Of a stretch of DNA of 37,463 nt, positions 15,891-23,425 are shown one piece after another (the first letter of the stretch is position 1; each line of letters begins with the position of its first letter). The notes beneath the pieces are model-generated. The model worked only from the letters and a program-made list of their open reading frames with translations, was not told the DNA's origin and ran no database searches. The stretch comes from an uncultured bacterium (GTDB lineage Bacteria > Myxococcota_A > Bradymonadia > UBA7976 > VGTA01). A program made the translations under genes and the position numbers. Location: the NCBI GenBank assembly GCA_943788935.1, contig CALSSE010000021.1:1-37463 (forward strand). The letters run 5' to 3'.

Positions 15891-17309
15891 TTAGCGACAG
15901 AATTTCACATATTCAGCATCTACAGGGAGACTATTGATCCCTCGGGCGGGAGGACTGATCCACGGAGCAAACTCTCCTGGCTCTGTATATGCTCGATCCA
16001 TGATGCTGTTCACGTAATCATGGTCTTCGTCAGTAGAGAGCCATTCATGCTTTTTAGCCTCCCATTGGCTGGCGTCGAGAAGCTCGCCTTGAGGTGAGAA
16101 ATGGAACCCTGCATAGACCCCTTGGGCTCGATTGAAGCGTCGATGAGGCAGAGTGATCCGGTAATCAGATCCACAGCTCTCCAAGGTGCGGTTAAAGCCA
16201 CGGACAACCTTCTCACAGTCCTTGACATAGGCGTCGCGTAGCACCTCATTCATGGCCCTTCGGAGGGGAATGTCTTCGGTAACGATTCGTCCATCTTTAG
16301 GTCGCTCGAGGGTATAATGTTGCTCAAGAGCTGAGTGTTCAGTGAACTTTTTCGACTCTTGGTCACGTCCTTTTAAACCAGCGCTGAAGAACAGTGACGC
16401 GTTGGAAGAGTCCTCTGACCCAAAGAGGTCTAGACTGAGACTGTACCACAGATTCACCGCTCGCTGTACAACGTCAAGTGGAATCACGCCAGCTTGTTTA
16501 GGGTCAGTACCGTCTCGGGTAACCTCAGCGGTTTTTTGGATAATACGACCCACTCCGGTCGCTCCAATAAACATATGATGAGCCTCTTCGGTGAGCATAA
16601 ATTGGCAAGTACGAGCGAGGGGATCAAAGCCTGACTCGGCGAGAGAACGCAGCTGATACTTTCCATCACGATCAGTGAAGGTGGTGAAGCAGAAGAAATC
16701 GAGCCAGTTGGTGATCGGCTCGTTAAAAGCGCCGAGGATTCTTGGACTGTCTTCATCTCCGGATCGACGCTCGAGGAGCGCATCTGCCTCTTCACGTCCA
16801 TCTTTACCAAAATAAGAGTGAAGCAAGTAAACCATCGCCCAGAGGTGGCGACCCTCTTCTACATTGACTTGGAATAGCCCACGGAGATCATAGAGTGATG
16901 GCGCGGTCTTGCCGAGGAGTCTTTGCTGCTCGACACTGGCGGGCTCGGTGTCGCCTTGGGTCACAATAATGCGCTTAAGCGCGTTTCGGTAGTCGCCAGG
17001 TACTTGTTGCCAAGCGTCTTCCCCTTGATGATCACCGAAATTAACCTTACGTCCAGCTTCAGCGGGAGCGAGAAAGATCCCCCAGCGATAGTCGGGCATA
17101 GAGACATAGTCAAAGTGCGCCCACCCATCCTTCTCTACGCTGACGGCGGTTCTAAGGAGGACCTTATCGTTTTGAAAGCCTTCAGGCCCCATGTCCATCC
17201 ACCACTCTTGAAAGTTGGGGAGCCATTTTTCGAGAGCTCGTTGAAGACGTTTGTCATCTGAGAGATTTACATTGTTCGGTATTTTCGCGTCGAGATCAAT
17301 ATTGCCCAT
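15891..17309 (-). CDS. boxB: Benzoyl-CoA 2,3-epoxidase, diiron subunit BoxB
   Basis: This 472-residue protein is the oxygenase component of the aerobic box pathway. With reductase BoxA and NADPH it uses O2 to convert benzoyl-CoA to 2,3-epoxybenzoyl-CoA. The diiron ligands known from Azoarcus BoxB are all identifiable with a two-residue offset: E122 (GDTEPASVEQQR), E152 and H155 (VNVEEGRHLW), D213 (FTDRDGKYQL), E242 and H245 (LTEEAHHMF). Length matches the family. The protein is cytoplasmic. The start ATG follows TTGAGG. It lies 128 bp downstream of boxC on the same strand, presumably in one operon controlled from the boxC-boxR intergenic region. boxA is not adjacent, so the electron donor must be encoded elsewhere. 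Confidence 0.95.
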   Translation of the reverse strand: MGNIDLDAKIPNNVNLSDDKRLQRALEKWLPNFQEWWMDMGPEGFQNDKVLLRTAVSVEKDGWAHFDYVSMPDYRWGIFLAPAEAGRKVNFGDHQGEDAWQQVPGDYRNALKRIIVTQGDTEPASVEQQRLLGKTAPSLYDLRGLFQVNVEEGRHLWAMVYLLHSYFGKDGREEADALLERRSGDEDSPRILGAFNEPITNWLDFFCFTTFTDRDGKYQLRSLAESGFDPLARTCQFMLTEEAHHMFIGATGVGRIIQKTAEVTRDGTDPKQAGVIPLDVVQRAVNLWYSLSLDLFGSEDSSNASLFFSAGLKGRDQESKKFTEHSALEQHYTLERPKDGRIVTEDIPLRRAMNEVLRDAYVKDCEKVVRGFNRTLESCGSDYRITLPHRRFNRAQGVYAGFHFSPQGELLDASQWEAKKHEWLSTDEDHDYVNSIMDRAYTEPGEFAPWISPPARGINSLPVDAEYVKFCR

Positions 17310-17437
17310 GATATATCCTCAAGGTAAAGGGTGAGTGATAATGTGCTGTACGGTAGATGCTCTTCTGATCGATCCAGAGGCGAGCGAGAGATAGGAGAGT
17401 GACAAGGTGTTAAGTATAGGGATAAACTTAAAGAGGG

Positions 17438-19081
17438 TTAGGTTCTGTTAAAGTCGTAGACTGCTTGATGTGGTGAGCCAAAGGATTTAAGTGCTCCTTG
17501 GGGTCCAACCGCGTTAGGCCGGATAAAAATCCAATTTTGCCAAGCGCTTAGTCGACCAAAGATTTTGGTCTCCATGGTCTCGGGTCCAGCGAAGCGAAGG
17601 TTCTGCTCCATTCCGGTGAGGCCATCGCTAGAGAGGCCGCTGCGTTCTTCAAAGAAGAGTCGGAGCTCATCATCCCAATCGATATCGTCGGGAGCAAAGG
17701 TGACCAAATTGAGTTCATCTGCCTCTTGTGTGATCAGAGGCTCACCAATCCGACTAGAAGCCTCTTCTAATGTAACAGGCTCGCCATAAAAACGAGTCTG
17801 CAGTCGAGTGAGCCCGTTGCCCATTGGGTACATTCCAAAGTTGAGTGGGCTCAAGCGAACTTTGACCGCCTCATCGGGATCATCGAGCATGAAAGAACGG
17901 TCAGCGAGCGCTACTAACTCAAAAAGTGTGCCAGCGAATGCAGAGTCTTCGTCAACGAGGGCGACGAGGGTTTTACTCGTGACATCCACACGCTTTAGTA
18001 CTCGTTTGATGTAATGGGTAGCGCGGCTAACAAACCAATGATCTTGCTGAGAAGCGATCACTTCATCGATCCCCATAAGCACCTCTTGTGAACCGCGGCT
18101 GAGGAAAGTGATGCTCCCGATATCAAGGTGATTGAACCGAAGGTGTAGTAGGGCGTCTTCAAGCTCTCGGAAGGCTGCTAGAGGCCACCAGTTGACTCCT
18201 TCTTGATACACCTCAACGCCGCTAGTAGGCCCTACTGAATTAGGAGCATTAATGGTGATGGTCGCCCCACGTCGTGAGGTGTTGAGCTCAAGTTCAACGT
18301 GTTGGTAACGTCGGTGCCCCTCTTCACTGACGCTCACCTCTAAAGGAGCCCAAGTGATCCCTTGCCCTGCGTTACTGACGATTGGAGAGACCTCAGCAGC
18401 TAGCTTATCGGCATGCTCAGCGATCTTAGCCGGAAACTTAGAGAGTTTATAGGTCGCGTCCACTAAGCGATATTTGACGGCCTTCTGTCCTCGAACACCC
18501 TCGGCTAGGGTACTGAAGTAGTCAGCGAGATCACGGCGTACTTTACGCTTGTCAACCACTCGGGTGAGCCCGCCTGTGCCTGGCAATACTCCCAAGAGCG
18601 GTACTTCGGGGAGAGAGACCGCTGAGCTTCGGTCATCGACAAGGACTGATTCATCACAAGCGAGAGCGAGCTCATACCCTCCACCGCTCGCTACGCCATT
18701 TAGAGCAGCGAGAAATCGAGGTCCTCCATGAGCGCTGATATCCTCAAAGCTGTTGCGGGTTTCATTGGTATACTTACAGAAGTTAACTTTGAAAGCATGG
18801 GGACTAGAAGCCAGCATGGGGATGTTGGCCCCAGAGCAGAAAATGCGATCTTTACCGCTAGTGATAACCACACATCGGACCTCGGGATATTCAAAAACAA
18901 CTCGAGTGATGGCGTCATTGAGCTCTATGTCCACGAATATATCATAGCTATTGAGCTTGCGTATGTAGCCGGCGCCCCCCTCTTCTTGAACATCCATGGT
19001 GAGGGTCGCGATGTCTCCATCCACGCTCAATCCCCAATGTAAATAGTCATTTGGATGACTTGAGAAGCGCTCTACTTGCAT
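17438..19081 (-). CDS. boxC: 2,3-epoxybenzoyl-CoA dihydrolase (ring-opening) BoxC
   Basis: This 547-residue protein belongs to the crotonase superfamily and contains two crotonase-like halves. It opens the ring of 2,3-epoxybenzoyl-CoA, giving 3,4-dehydroadipyl-CoA semialdehyde and formate. The N-terminal half shows VITSGKDRIFCSGANIPML and LNGVASGGGYELALACDE, the CoA-binding and oxyanion-hole segments; the second half begins near residue 255. The ATG at 19081 (MQVERFSS) is chosen because an AGGGAG Shine-Dalgarno precedes it; the frame extends 12 codons further to a TTG with no such support. It is the first gene of the divergent box transcript and precedes boxB. The protein is cytoplasmic. Confidence 0.95.
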   Translation of the reverse strand: MQVERFSSHPNDYLHWGLSVDGDIATLTMDVQEEGGAGYIRKLNSYDIFVDIELNDAITRVVFEYPEVRCVVITSGKDRIFCSGANIPMLASSPHAFKVNFCKYTNETRNSFEDISAHGGPRFLAALNGVASGGGYELALACDESVLVDDRSSAVSLPEVPLLGVLPGTGGLTRVVDKRKVRRDLADYFSTLAEGVRGQKAVKYRLVDATYKLSKFPAKIAEHADKLAAEVSPIVSNAGQGITWAPLEVSVSEEGHRRYQHVELELNTSRRGATITINAPNSVGPTSGVEVYQEGVNWWPLAAFRELEDALLHLRFNHLDIGSITFLSRGSQEVLMGIDEVIASQQDHWFVSRATHYIKRVLKRVDVTSKTLVALVDEDSAFAGTLFELVALADRSFMLDDPDEAVKVRLSPLNFGMYPMGNGLTRLQTRFYGEPVTLEEASSRIGEPLITQEADELNLVTFAPDDIDWDDELRLFFEERSGLSSDGLTGMEQNLRFAGPETMETKIFGRLSAWQNWIFIRPNAVGPQGALKSFGSPHQAVYDFNRT

Positions 19082-19149
19082 AACATATTCTCCCTCTAAG
19101 GCGACCGAATTGGCCAAACATTATTCCTAAGTACTAAACATACACCTAC

Positions 19150-19178
19150 ATTAAAGCTGTTGACCTCAGTTAATTCAA
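19150..19178 (-). promoter_or_regulatory. Candidate boxC promoter
   Basis: On the minus strand, TTGAAT (19173-19178) and TTTAAT (19150-19155) are separated by 17 bp, a sound sigma70 geometry with 4/6 and 5/6 matches. The -10 lies about 70 bp before the boxC ATG. The upstream palindrome (19186-19199) begins 8 bp behind the -35, a location compatible with activation or repression. Confidence 0.5.
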
Positions 19179-19185
19179 GGCTGAA

Positions 19186-19199
19186 TGAAATTTATTTCA
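19186..19199. promoter_or_regulatory. Candidate BoxR operator, palindrome 1
   Basis: Perfect inverted repeat TGAAATTTATTTCA (the centre differs from palindrome 2 only at one position), followed by CATGC. It is centred exactly 30 bp, about three helical turns, from palindrome 2. The paired arrangement between divergent box genes suggests a BoxR operator; this is inference. Confidence 0.6.
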
Positions 19200-19206
19200 C
19201 ATGCTT

Positions 19207-19236
19207 TTGCACACATGAAATATATTTCACTATGCT
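19207..19236 (+). promoter_or_regulatory. Candidate boxR promoter
   Basis: TTGCAC (19207-19212) and TATGCT (19231-19236) are separated by 18 bp on the plus strand, about 85 bp before the boxR ATG. Palindrome 2 fills the spacer, which would allow autorepression. The -35 also contains a TGCA core, a sequence reported in BzdR-family operators. Confidence 0.5.
19216..19229. promoter_or_regulatory. Candidate BoxR operator, palindrome 2
   Basis: Perfect inverted repeat TGAAATATATTTCA, preceded by A and followed by CTATGC, so similarity to palindrome 1 extends beyond the palindrome itself. It lies within the spacer of the candidate boxR promoter. Confidence 0.6.
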
Positions 19237-19320
19237 TAAGAATATATGGTATATCTTAATCTCTTAAAATTCATGTTGATCATAAGCCTAGGCTGATCAT
19301 ATCCCACAGTTGAGGTCACA

Positions 19321-20202
19321 ATGATCCCATTAGATGAAACTCTCGCTAGCCAATATCAAGCAGACTTGTTGAAGGAGTTATCGATCAGGGTGACTCAGAG
19401 ACGTCACTCGATGGGCTTAAGTATCAAAGAGTGTGCAGCGTCCGCTGGCTTGAGCTCACGTTATCTTATTCAAGTAGAAGCGGGACAAGCAAATATAAGT
19501 CTCGGCAAGCTCAGTCGTCTGTGTCTCACTCTAGAGGTTCGACTCGCGGAATTACTTAGTCAAGGGCCACGCGGCCAAATAGATGCTCTGCTCTCTAAAC
19601 TAAATACTGCTCAGCTCACCGAGGCTCATGATCTATTAAAATCACATTTTCGGCCACAACGTCCCTCAATGATCTCTTTATTAGGGGTAAGAGGTGCGGG
19701 GAAATCAACAGTAGGCAAGCGCTTGGCAGATCGTTTAGGATGGGAGATGATTGAGCTGGACGAAGAGATAGAGAAGCGAGCAGGATTAAGTCTCAGCGAG
19801 CTTTTCTCAGTGCATGGTGAGCCTTATTATCGACGCTTAGAAGGTGAGGTTTTAAGGCATCTACAGTCCCATGACCAGTCGGCAGTGATCGCCACTGGAG
19901 GTTCGATCGTAACTCATCACCTACACTACTCTTTGCTCAAGTCAATGAGCTCGACTGTGTTCCTCCAAGCGACCGCTGCCGAGCATATGGAGAGGGTGGT
20001 CGCCCAAGGAGATAAACGTCCTATGCGAGATCATCCCCAAGCGATGAAAGAATTAGAGCGCTTACTCGCGGAGAGGGCTCCTCTCTATAAAAGCGCGAAT
20101 CTAATCATCGACACCTCACATCACTCAATCAGCGAGATCATTGAAACTCTTATGGAGTGGCGAAGAGCGGTTAATCAAGCCGTCGATCACTCAGAGAGTT
20201 AG
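19321..20202 (+). CDS. boxR: BoxR/BzdR-family transcriptional regulator (XRE HTH plus shikimate-kinase-like domain)
   Basis: This 293-residue protein has two domains. Residues 18-80 form an XRE-type helix-turn-helix (SIKECAASAGLSSRYLIQVEAGQANIS). Residues 117-290 resemble shikimate kinase, with P-loop GVRGAGKST (122-130), IELDEEIEKRAG and a conserved RAPLY. In characterised BoxR/BzdR proteins the kinase-like domain senses benzoyl-CoA and releases DNA; it does not make shikimate phosphate. GAGG precedes the ATG. It diverges from boxC-boxB across a 239-bp spacer containing two matching palindromes. Together these support local control of the box genes. The stop overlaps the convergent small gene by 4 bp. 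Confidence 0.93.
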   Translation: MIPLDETLASQYQADLLKELSIRVTQRRHSMGLSIKECAASAGLSSRYLIQVEAGQANISLGKLSRLCLTLEVRLAELLSQGPRGQIDALLSKLNTAQLTEAHDLLKSHFRPQRPSMISLLGVRGAGKSTVGKRLADRLGWEMIELDEEIEKRAGLSLSELFSVHGEPYYRRLEGEVLRHLQSHDQSAVIATGGSIVTHHLHYSLLKSMSSTVFLQATAAEHMERVVAQGDKRPMRDHPQAMKELERLLAERAPLYKSANLIIDTSHHSISEIIETLMEWRRAVNQAVDHSES

Positions 20203-20528
20203 TGACGCTCTTCTTGCTCATGAGCGCTCTTCCGTAACAATGCCGTAGCGGGCATGGCGTCAATGAGGCCACAGTAAAAGCTCACCAAGCTCCACGTACC
20301 ATCAGGGGTCGTGTTATGAATCGCATAGAGATCAACTCCCTTGTCGTTCAGACCTCTGAGACGTTTGGCGAGAGTAGTGTGGGCTCCGATGACTTCGATC
20401 AGCTCTACCCACTCTCCTTGCGGATATGTGAGGAGGGTTAAACGATCTAGGTGATGCTGTGGACGCTGGCTAAATGTCGCGCAAATTTCAGTCACAGCTT
20501 CATAGATGATTTCAGCTGGATCAGACAT
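20199..20528 (-). CDS. Small hypothetical protein, about 109 residues
   Basis: I do not recognise the family. The protein looks like a small alpha/beta domain: a helix (PAEIIYEAVTEICATFSQ), then strands around LDRLTLLTYP, EWVELIEVIG and DLYAIHNTTPDGTWSLVSFYCG. It has no signal peptide or membrane segment. ATG at 20528 follows AAGAG at seven bases and is preferred over a GTG at 20561. It converges on boxR with a 4-bp overlap of stops and diverges from the methyltransferase gene. A role in aromatic degradation cannot be inferred from position alone. Confidence 0.6.
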   Translation of the reverse strand: MSDPAEIIYEAVTEICATFSQRPQHHLDRLTLLTYPQGEWVELIEVIGAHTTLAKRLRGLNDKGVDLYAIHNTTPDGTWSLVSFYCGLIDAMPATALLRKSAHEQEERH

Positions 20529-20772
20529 GTCAACTCTTCTCTCGGTGTGATGATCTACCACTCAATCAAAAAAGATCAGTGCGTATGTAAGAGGCATTGA
20601 TTTATTATATACTATTCTATTCTATTTTGTACTACACCGCACTACATTACCTTATTACATCTCATGATTTCCACGACTAAATTCATTGGGATGATACTCA
20701 AGAAGTGGAGATTTCACATCGTTTATGATTTAAACGGAGGCGACTCTCACGAAAGGAACATGTCGTTAATTT
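20529..20772. other. AT-rich divergent intergenic region
   Basis: This roughly 240-bp gap separates the small hypothetical gene from the methyltransferase gene. On the minus strand a perfect TATAAT lies at 20604-20609, 76 bp before the small gene's ATG, but the matching -35 is poor. Around 20611-20626 a 5-bp unit (TATTC) is repeated. No gene is seen. The methyltransferase has an in-frame stop six bases before its ATG and only a distant AAGGA, so its initiation signal is weak. Confidence 0.5.
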
Positions 20773-22386
20773 ATGTCAACGATCAATACAGAGCGAGCTC
20801 CAAAAGGAATAGAGTGGACTGTTAAATATGATGCAGTTTGTTCTTTATATACCCATCCTCGTCAGTTAGCAGCCTCAGCATTGCTCGCTGGATTCCAACC
20901 TGAACCGACCGAGACCTCACGCATATTAGAGCTAGGGTGTGCCATTGGCGGTAATCTCACACCGATCGCGGCGAGCTTACCTCAGAGTACTTGTTTGGGG
21001 ATCGACCCCTTCACTGAGCAGATTCAACTCGCTCGTCTTCGATCAAGAGACGCGGGGATCAATAATGTTACTTATCTCCCGCTTGGTGTCTCTGATATAG
21101 ATCAGATAGAGGGAGAGTTTGATTACATTATCGCTCACGGTCTCTTCTCATGGATCTCTGATCAACATCGAGAAGATACTCTTAAGCTGTGCCGTGATAA
21201 ATTAAGCCCCCGAGGGATCGCTTATATCTCATATAATACGTACCCAGGGTGGCATCAGCGAGATCTCGTTAGACATTTATTGCGTTGGCAAAAGAAACAC
21301 TATGAGCGACGCGCTGATCAACGAGGGGTGACGCCTCAAGATACAGAAATGATAAAAGAAGCTCGTTTAGCGCTCAAATTTTTTGCCCAATACACGCAAA
21401 GCATTACGAATAAAGGTAATCAAGAGTTAATCTCGACGATCGAGAATGATCTCAGGAAGTTCCCTGATTGGTATCTCGTTCATGAATACTTACTCGAGCA
21501 TAATCACCCTTACTACTTCGAAGATTTTATAGAAGAGATCAATCATCATCAATTAACATACCTCAGTGACGCTTCATCGAATGCTCAGTTGGCGTCTAGA
21601 CTGTTGTCTCCGCAGATGCTCCGCGAGATTGATTTTATGTGCGATGATGCAGTGGGTAGGGAGCAAGGACTTGATTTCCTCCTCAACCGCTCGATGAGGC
21701 GAGCGATTATCACTAAGACAGAGAATATCTCAAGAGCTGATATGTCCCCTCCCATCTACTTGTGGGGTGAAGAGAGGGTAGGTGAATCGAGAGATTTAGA
21801 CGCCGAAATATTCGTGACGACTCATCTCACTCTAGTCACCGAACTCAAAGATTTAAGTGGACCCGCGACATACCACTCTCAGCATGATAACAAAACGAGT
21901 TTCACCGTGAACAGTGTGATTGAGAACGCTCTTATGATCTTACTCTCAACAGTGTGGCCTAAAGTTATCTCTATCAAAGAGCTTCGCGCTCAAATACAGG
22001 CTCTGTTGAGTGAGTTTAACCATCTAGGGACAGGTGCCTTCCCCCAGCTGTTCTCAGTGGCTCTAAGCACCTTAATCAGTAAGGGGATGATTTATCATCC
22101 AACGTGGGGATATCGAGGTCATCTCACAGAGAGAGCCAATGAGACTGAAGACTCTATCCCCCCCCAAAAACTAGTCCCTTGGCTTAAAGGGGCTGAGGCA
22201 GAGATGATGAGTATGGTGACCAACGCTCATCATTATCCAGTGAGTATCGATTCAGAGGAGCTCGCGGTGATGAAAGAGACTCTTAGCGGGACCACTAAGC
22301 GAGAACAGGAGACTCAGATGTCTTCGAGTGATCCGTTATTTGTCAAAACATATACTAGAGCCAAAGCTCTTGGGTTGTTAGACTAG
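20773..22386 (+). CDS. Class I SAM methyltransferase with methyltransferase-regulatory domain
   Basis: This 537-residue protein has a Rossmann-fold methyltransferase at residues 20-190: motif I is LELGCAIGGN (52-61), the acidic ribose contact lies in GIDPF (D78), and FDYIIAHGLFSWI forms the later strand. The following 90 residues (FPDWYLVHEYLLEHNHPYYFEDF region) match the methyltransferase regulatory domain (PF10119 type), and the C-terminal 230 residues resemble the accessory region of PKMT-type enzymes. Rickettsial relatives methylate lysines of surface proteins; whether that holds here is unknown. No signal peptide. Start fixed at 20773 by an in-frame TAA just upstream. It lies 57 bp before the Cys-rich lipoprotein gene on the same strand, an attractive but untested substrate candidate. 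Confidence 0.85.
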   Translation: MSTINTERAPKGIEWTVKYDAVCSLYTHPRQLAASALLAGFQPEPTETSRILELGCAIGGNLTPIAASLPQSTCLGIDPFTEQIQLARLRSRDAGINNVTYLPLGVSDIDQIEGEFDYIIAHGLFSWISDQHREDTLKLCRDKLSPRGIAYISYNTYPGWHQRDLVRHLLRWQKKHYERRADQRGVTPQDTEMIKEARLALKFFAQYTQSITNKGNQELISTIENDLRKFPDWYLVHEYLLEHNHPYYFEDFIEEINHHQLTYLSDASSNAQLASRLLSPQMLREIDFMCDDAVGREQGLDFLLNRSMRRAIITKTENISRADMSPPIYLWGEERVGESRDLDAEIFVTTHLTLVTELKDLSGPATYHSQHDNKTSFTVNSVIENALMILLSTVWPKVISIKELRAQIQALLSEFNHLGTGAFPQLFSVALSTLISKGMIYHPTWGYRGHLTERANETEDSIPPQKLVPWLKGAEAEMMSMVTNAHHYPVSIDSEELAVMKETLSGTTKREQETQMSSSDPLFVKTYTRAKALGLLD

Positions 22387-22443
22387 AACAACGACATATA
22401 TATTTATGATATAAGCATATAAGAGTTCACGTAGAGGATAACA

Positions 22444-23280
22444 ATGAGTGATCAACAAGATATAAAACGAAGACTGACCATAGCCGTTATTATCTATAGT
22501 CTTAGTATATCGACCTCTTGCTCTGATAACTTAGCCCCTGGTGGGATGCCTGAGAATGTCGCCGGGGCTGAGTCCATGATGGGAGGGAATGGCGGGATCA
22601 TGATAGGAGGGTCTGGCCCCATTGTAGAGTATCCAGATGAATGCATCATAGGCGAGACCTTAGGCCTCTGCGCGACTTGTGGTCCACAGAGAACACCTCT
22701 GATGCCTAATAATGATGAGAATTGCCCCTTTGTAGATTGTTCGCCGTTGACTCAATATCAAGCGATGAATAACGAAAATGGAGGACGGACCTGTTTAGAA
22801 TACTCGTCTACTCCACCGGAATCGTCATGTAAAGACCTCGGTCAATGCTACGAGGATATCGAAGAGGCTTGTCAGCTGAACCCAACACCTAGTCCTTTAG
22901 TCACCGTCTATCCGGGGTGTGGGGAGTTTACAGGGTGTGAAGGTTCAATCGGTCCAGACGGAAGCACCTCTCCTGTTGGATCGGTTTGCCACGGTTTAGG
23001 GGAGTGCGGCGCTGATGGTCGTTGTAGCGCTCCTCAGAGCTGTTCGGGAGTTCACCCTGAATATGTCACTCAATTTTGCTCTGATGATAATGACTCTGAA
23101 GTATGTGATAAGCATATCGATCTTAACGGGGTCAATAATGCTTCCGATATTAACTGCGACATCGCCTGTGCGACAATCGGTCGATGTGTCTCGGCATGGG
23201 ATAGCAATGGCGGCTGTAGCAAGGGAGGGCAAGTAAACTGTGATACCCGGCGTCGTCAGCTCATCTGTCGCTGTGAATAG
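22444..23280 (+). CDS. Cysteine-rich lipoprotein
   Basis: This 278-residue protein has a short basic N-terminus, a hydrophobic segment (LTIAVIIYSLSIS) and a lipobox-like STSC with Cys26. A Gly/Met/Asn-rich stretch (residues 32-60, including MMGGNGG) follows, then about 200 residues with roughly 25 cysteines in CxxC and longer spacings, for example CATCGPQ, CGEFTGCEG and CSAPQSC. It is probably exported and disulfide-rich. GAGGA precedes the ATG. No domain is recognised. It is co-oriented with the methyltransferase upstream and the HD hydrolase downstream. Confidence 0.8.
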   Translation: MSDQQDIKRRLTIAVIIYSLSISTSCSDNLAPGGMPENVAGAESMMGGNGGIMIGGSGPIVEYPDECIIGETLGLCATCGPQRTPLMPNNDENCPFVDCSPLTQYQAMNNENGGRTCLEYSSTPPESSCKDLGQCYEDIEEACQLNPTPSPLVTVYPGCGEFTGCEGSIGPDGSTSPVGSVCHGLGECGADGRCSAPQSCSGVHPEYVTQFCSDDNDSEVCDKHIDLNGVNNASDINCDIACATIGRCVSAWDSNGGCSKGGQVNCDTRRRQLICRCE

Positions 23281-23303
23281 GGTACTCAGAGACTCATTTC
23301 CGT

Positions 23304-23392
23304 AGATACTCACTTACTCAGATATTGACTTACTTAGATATTCACTTACTCAGATATTCACTTACTTAGATACTCACTTACTCAGATACTCA
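23304..23392. repeat. 16-bp intergenic tandem repeat, 5 copies plus a partial
   Basis: The unit AGATACTCACTTACTC begins at 23304, 23320, 23336, 23352 and 23368, with a partial at 23384. The last base alternates C, T, C, T, C between copies, hinting at a 32-bp higher-order step. It occupies most of the 145-bp space between the lipoprotein and the HD hydrolase, ending about 30 bp before the latter. Confidence 0.95.
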
Positions 23393-23425
23393 AGTGAAGT
23401 ATCCCCTTAAATATGAGGAGAGCTC

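Noticed and set aside
19321..20202. Shikimate kinase of aromatic amino-acid synthesis
   Set aside because: The N-terminal XRE DNA-binding domain and the box neighbours identify it as the BoxR regulator.
20760..20825. 21-codon open frame starting 13 bp before the methyltransferase ATG
   Set aside because: AAGGA is only about two bases from its ATG and the peptide has no recognisable feature; a leader peptide cannot be excluded.
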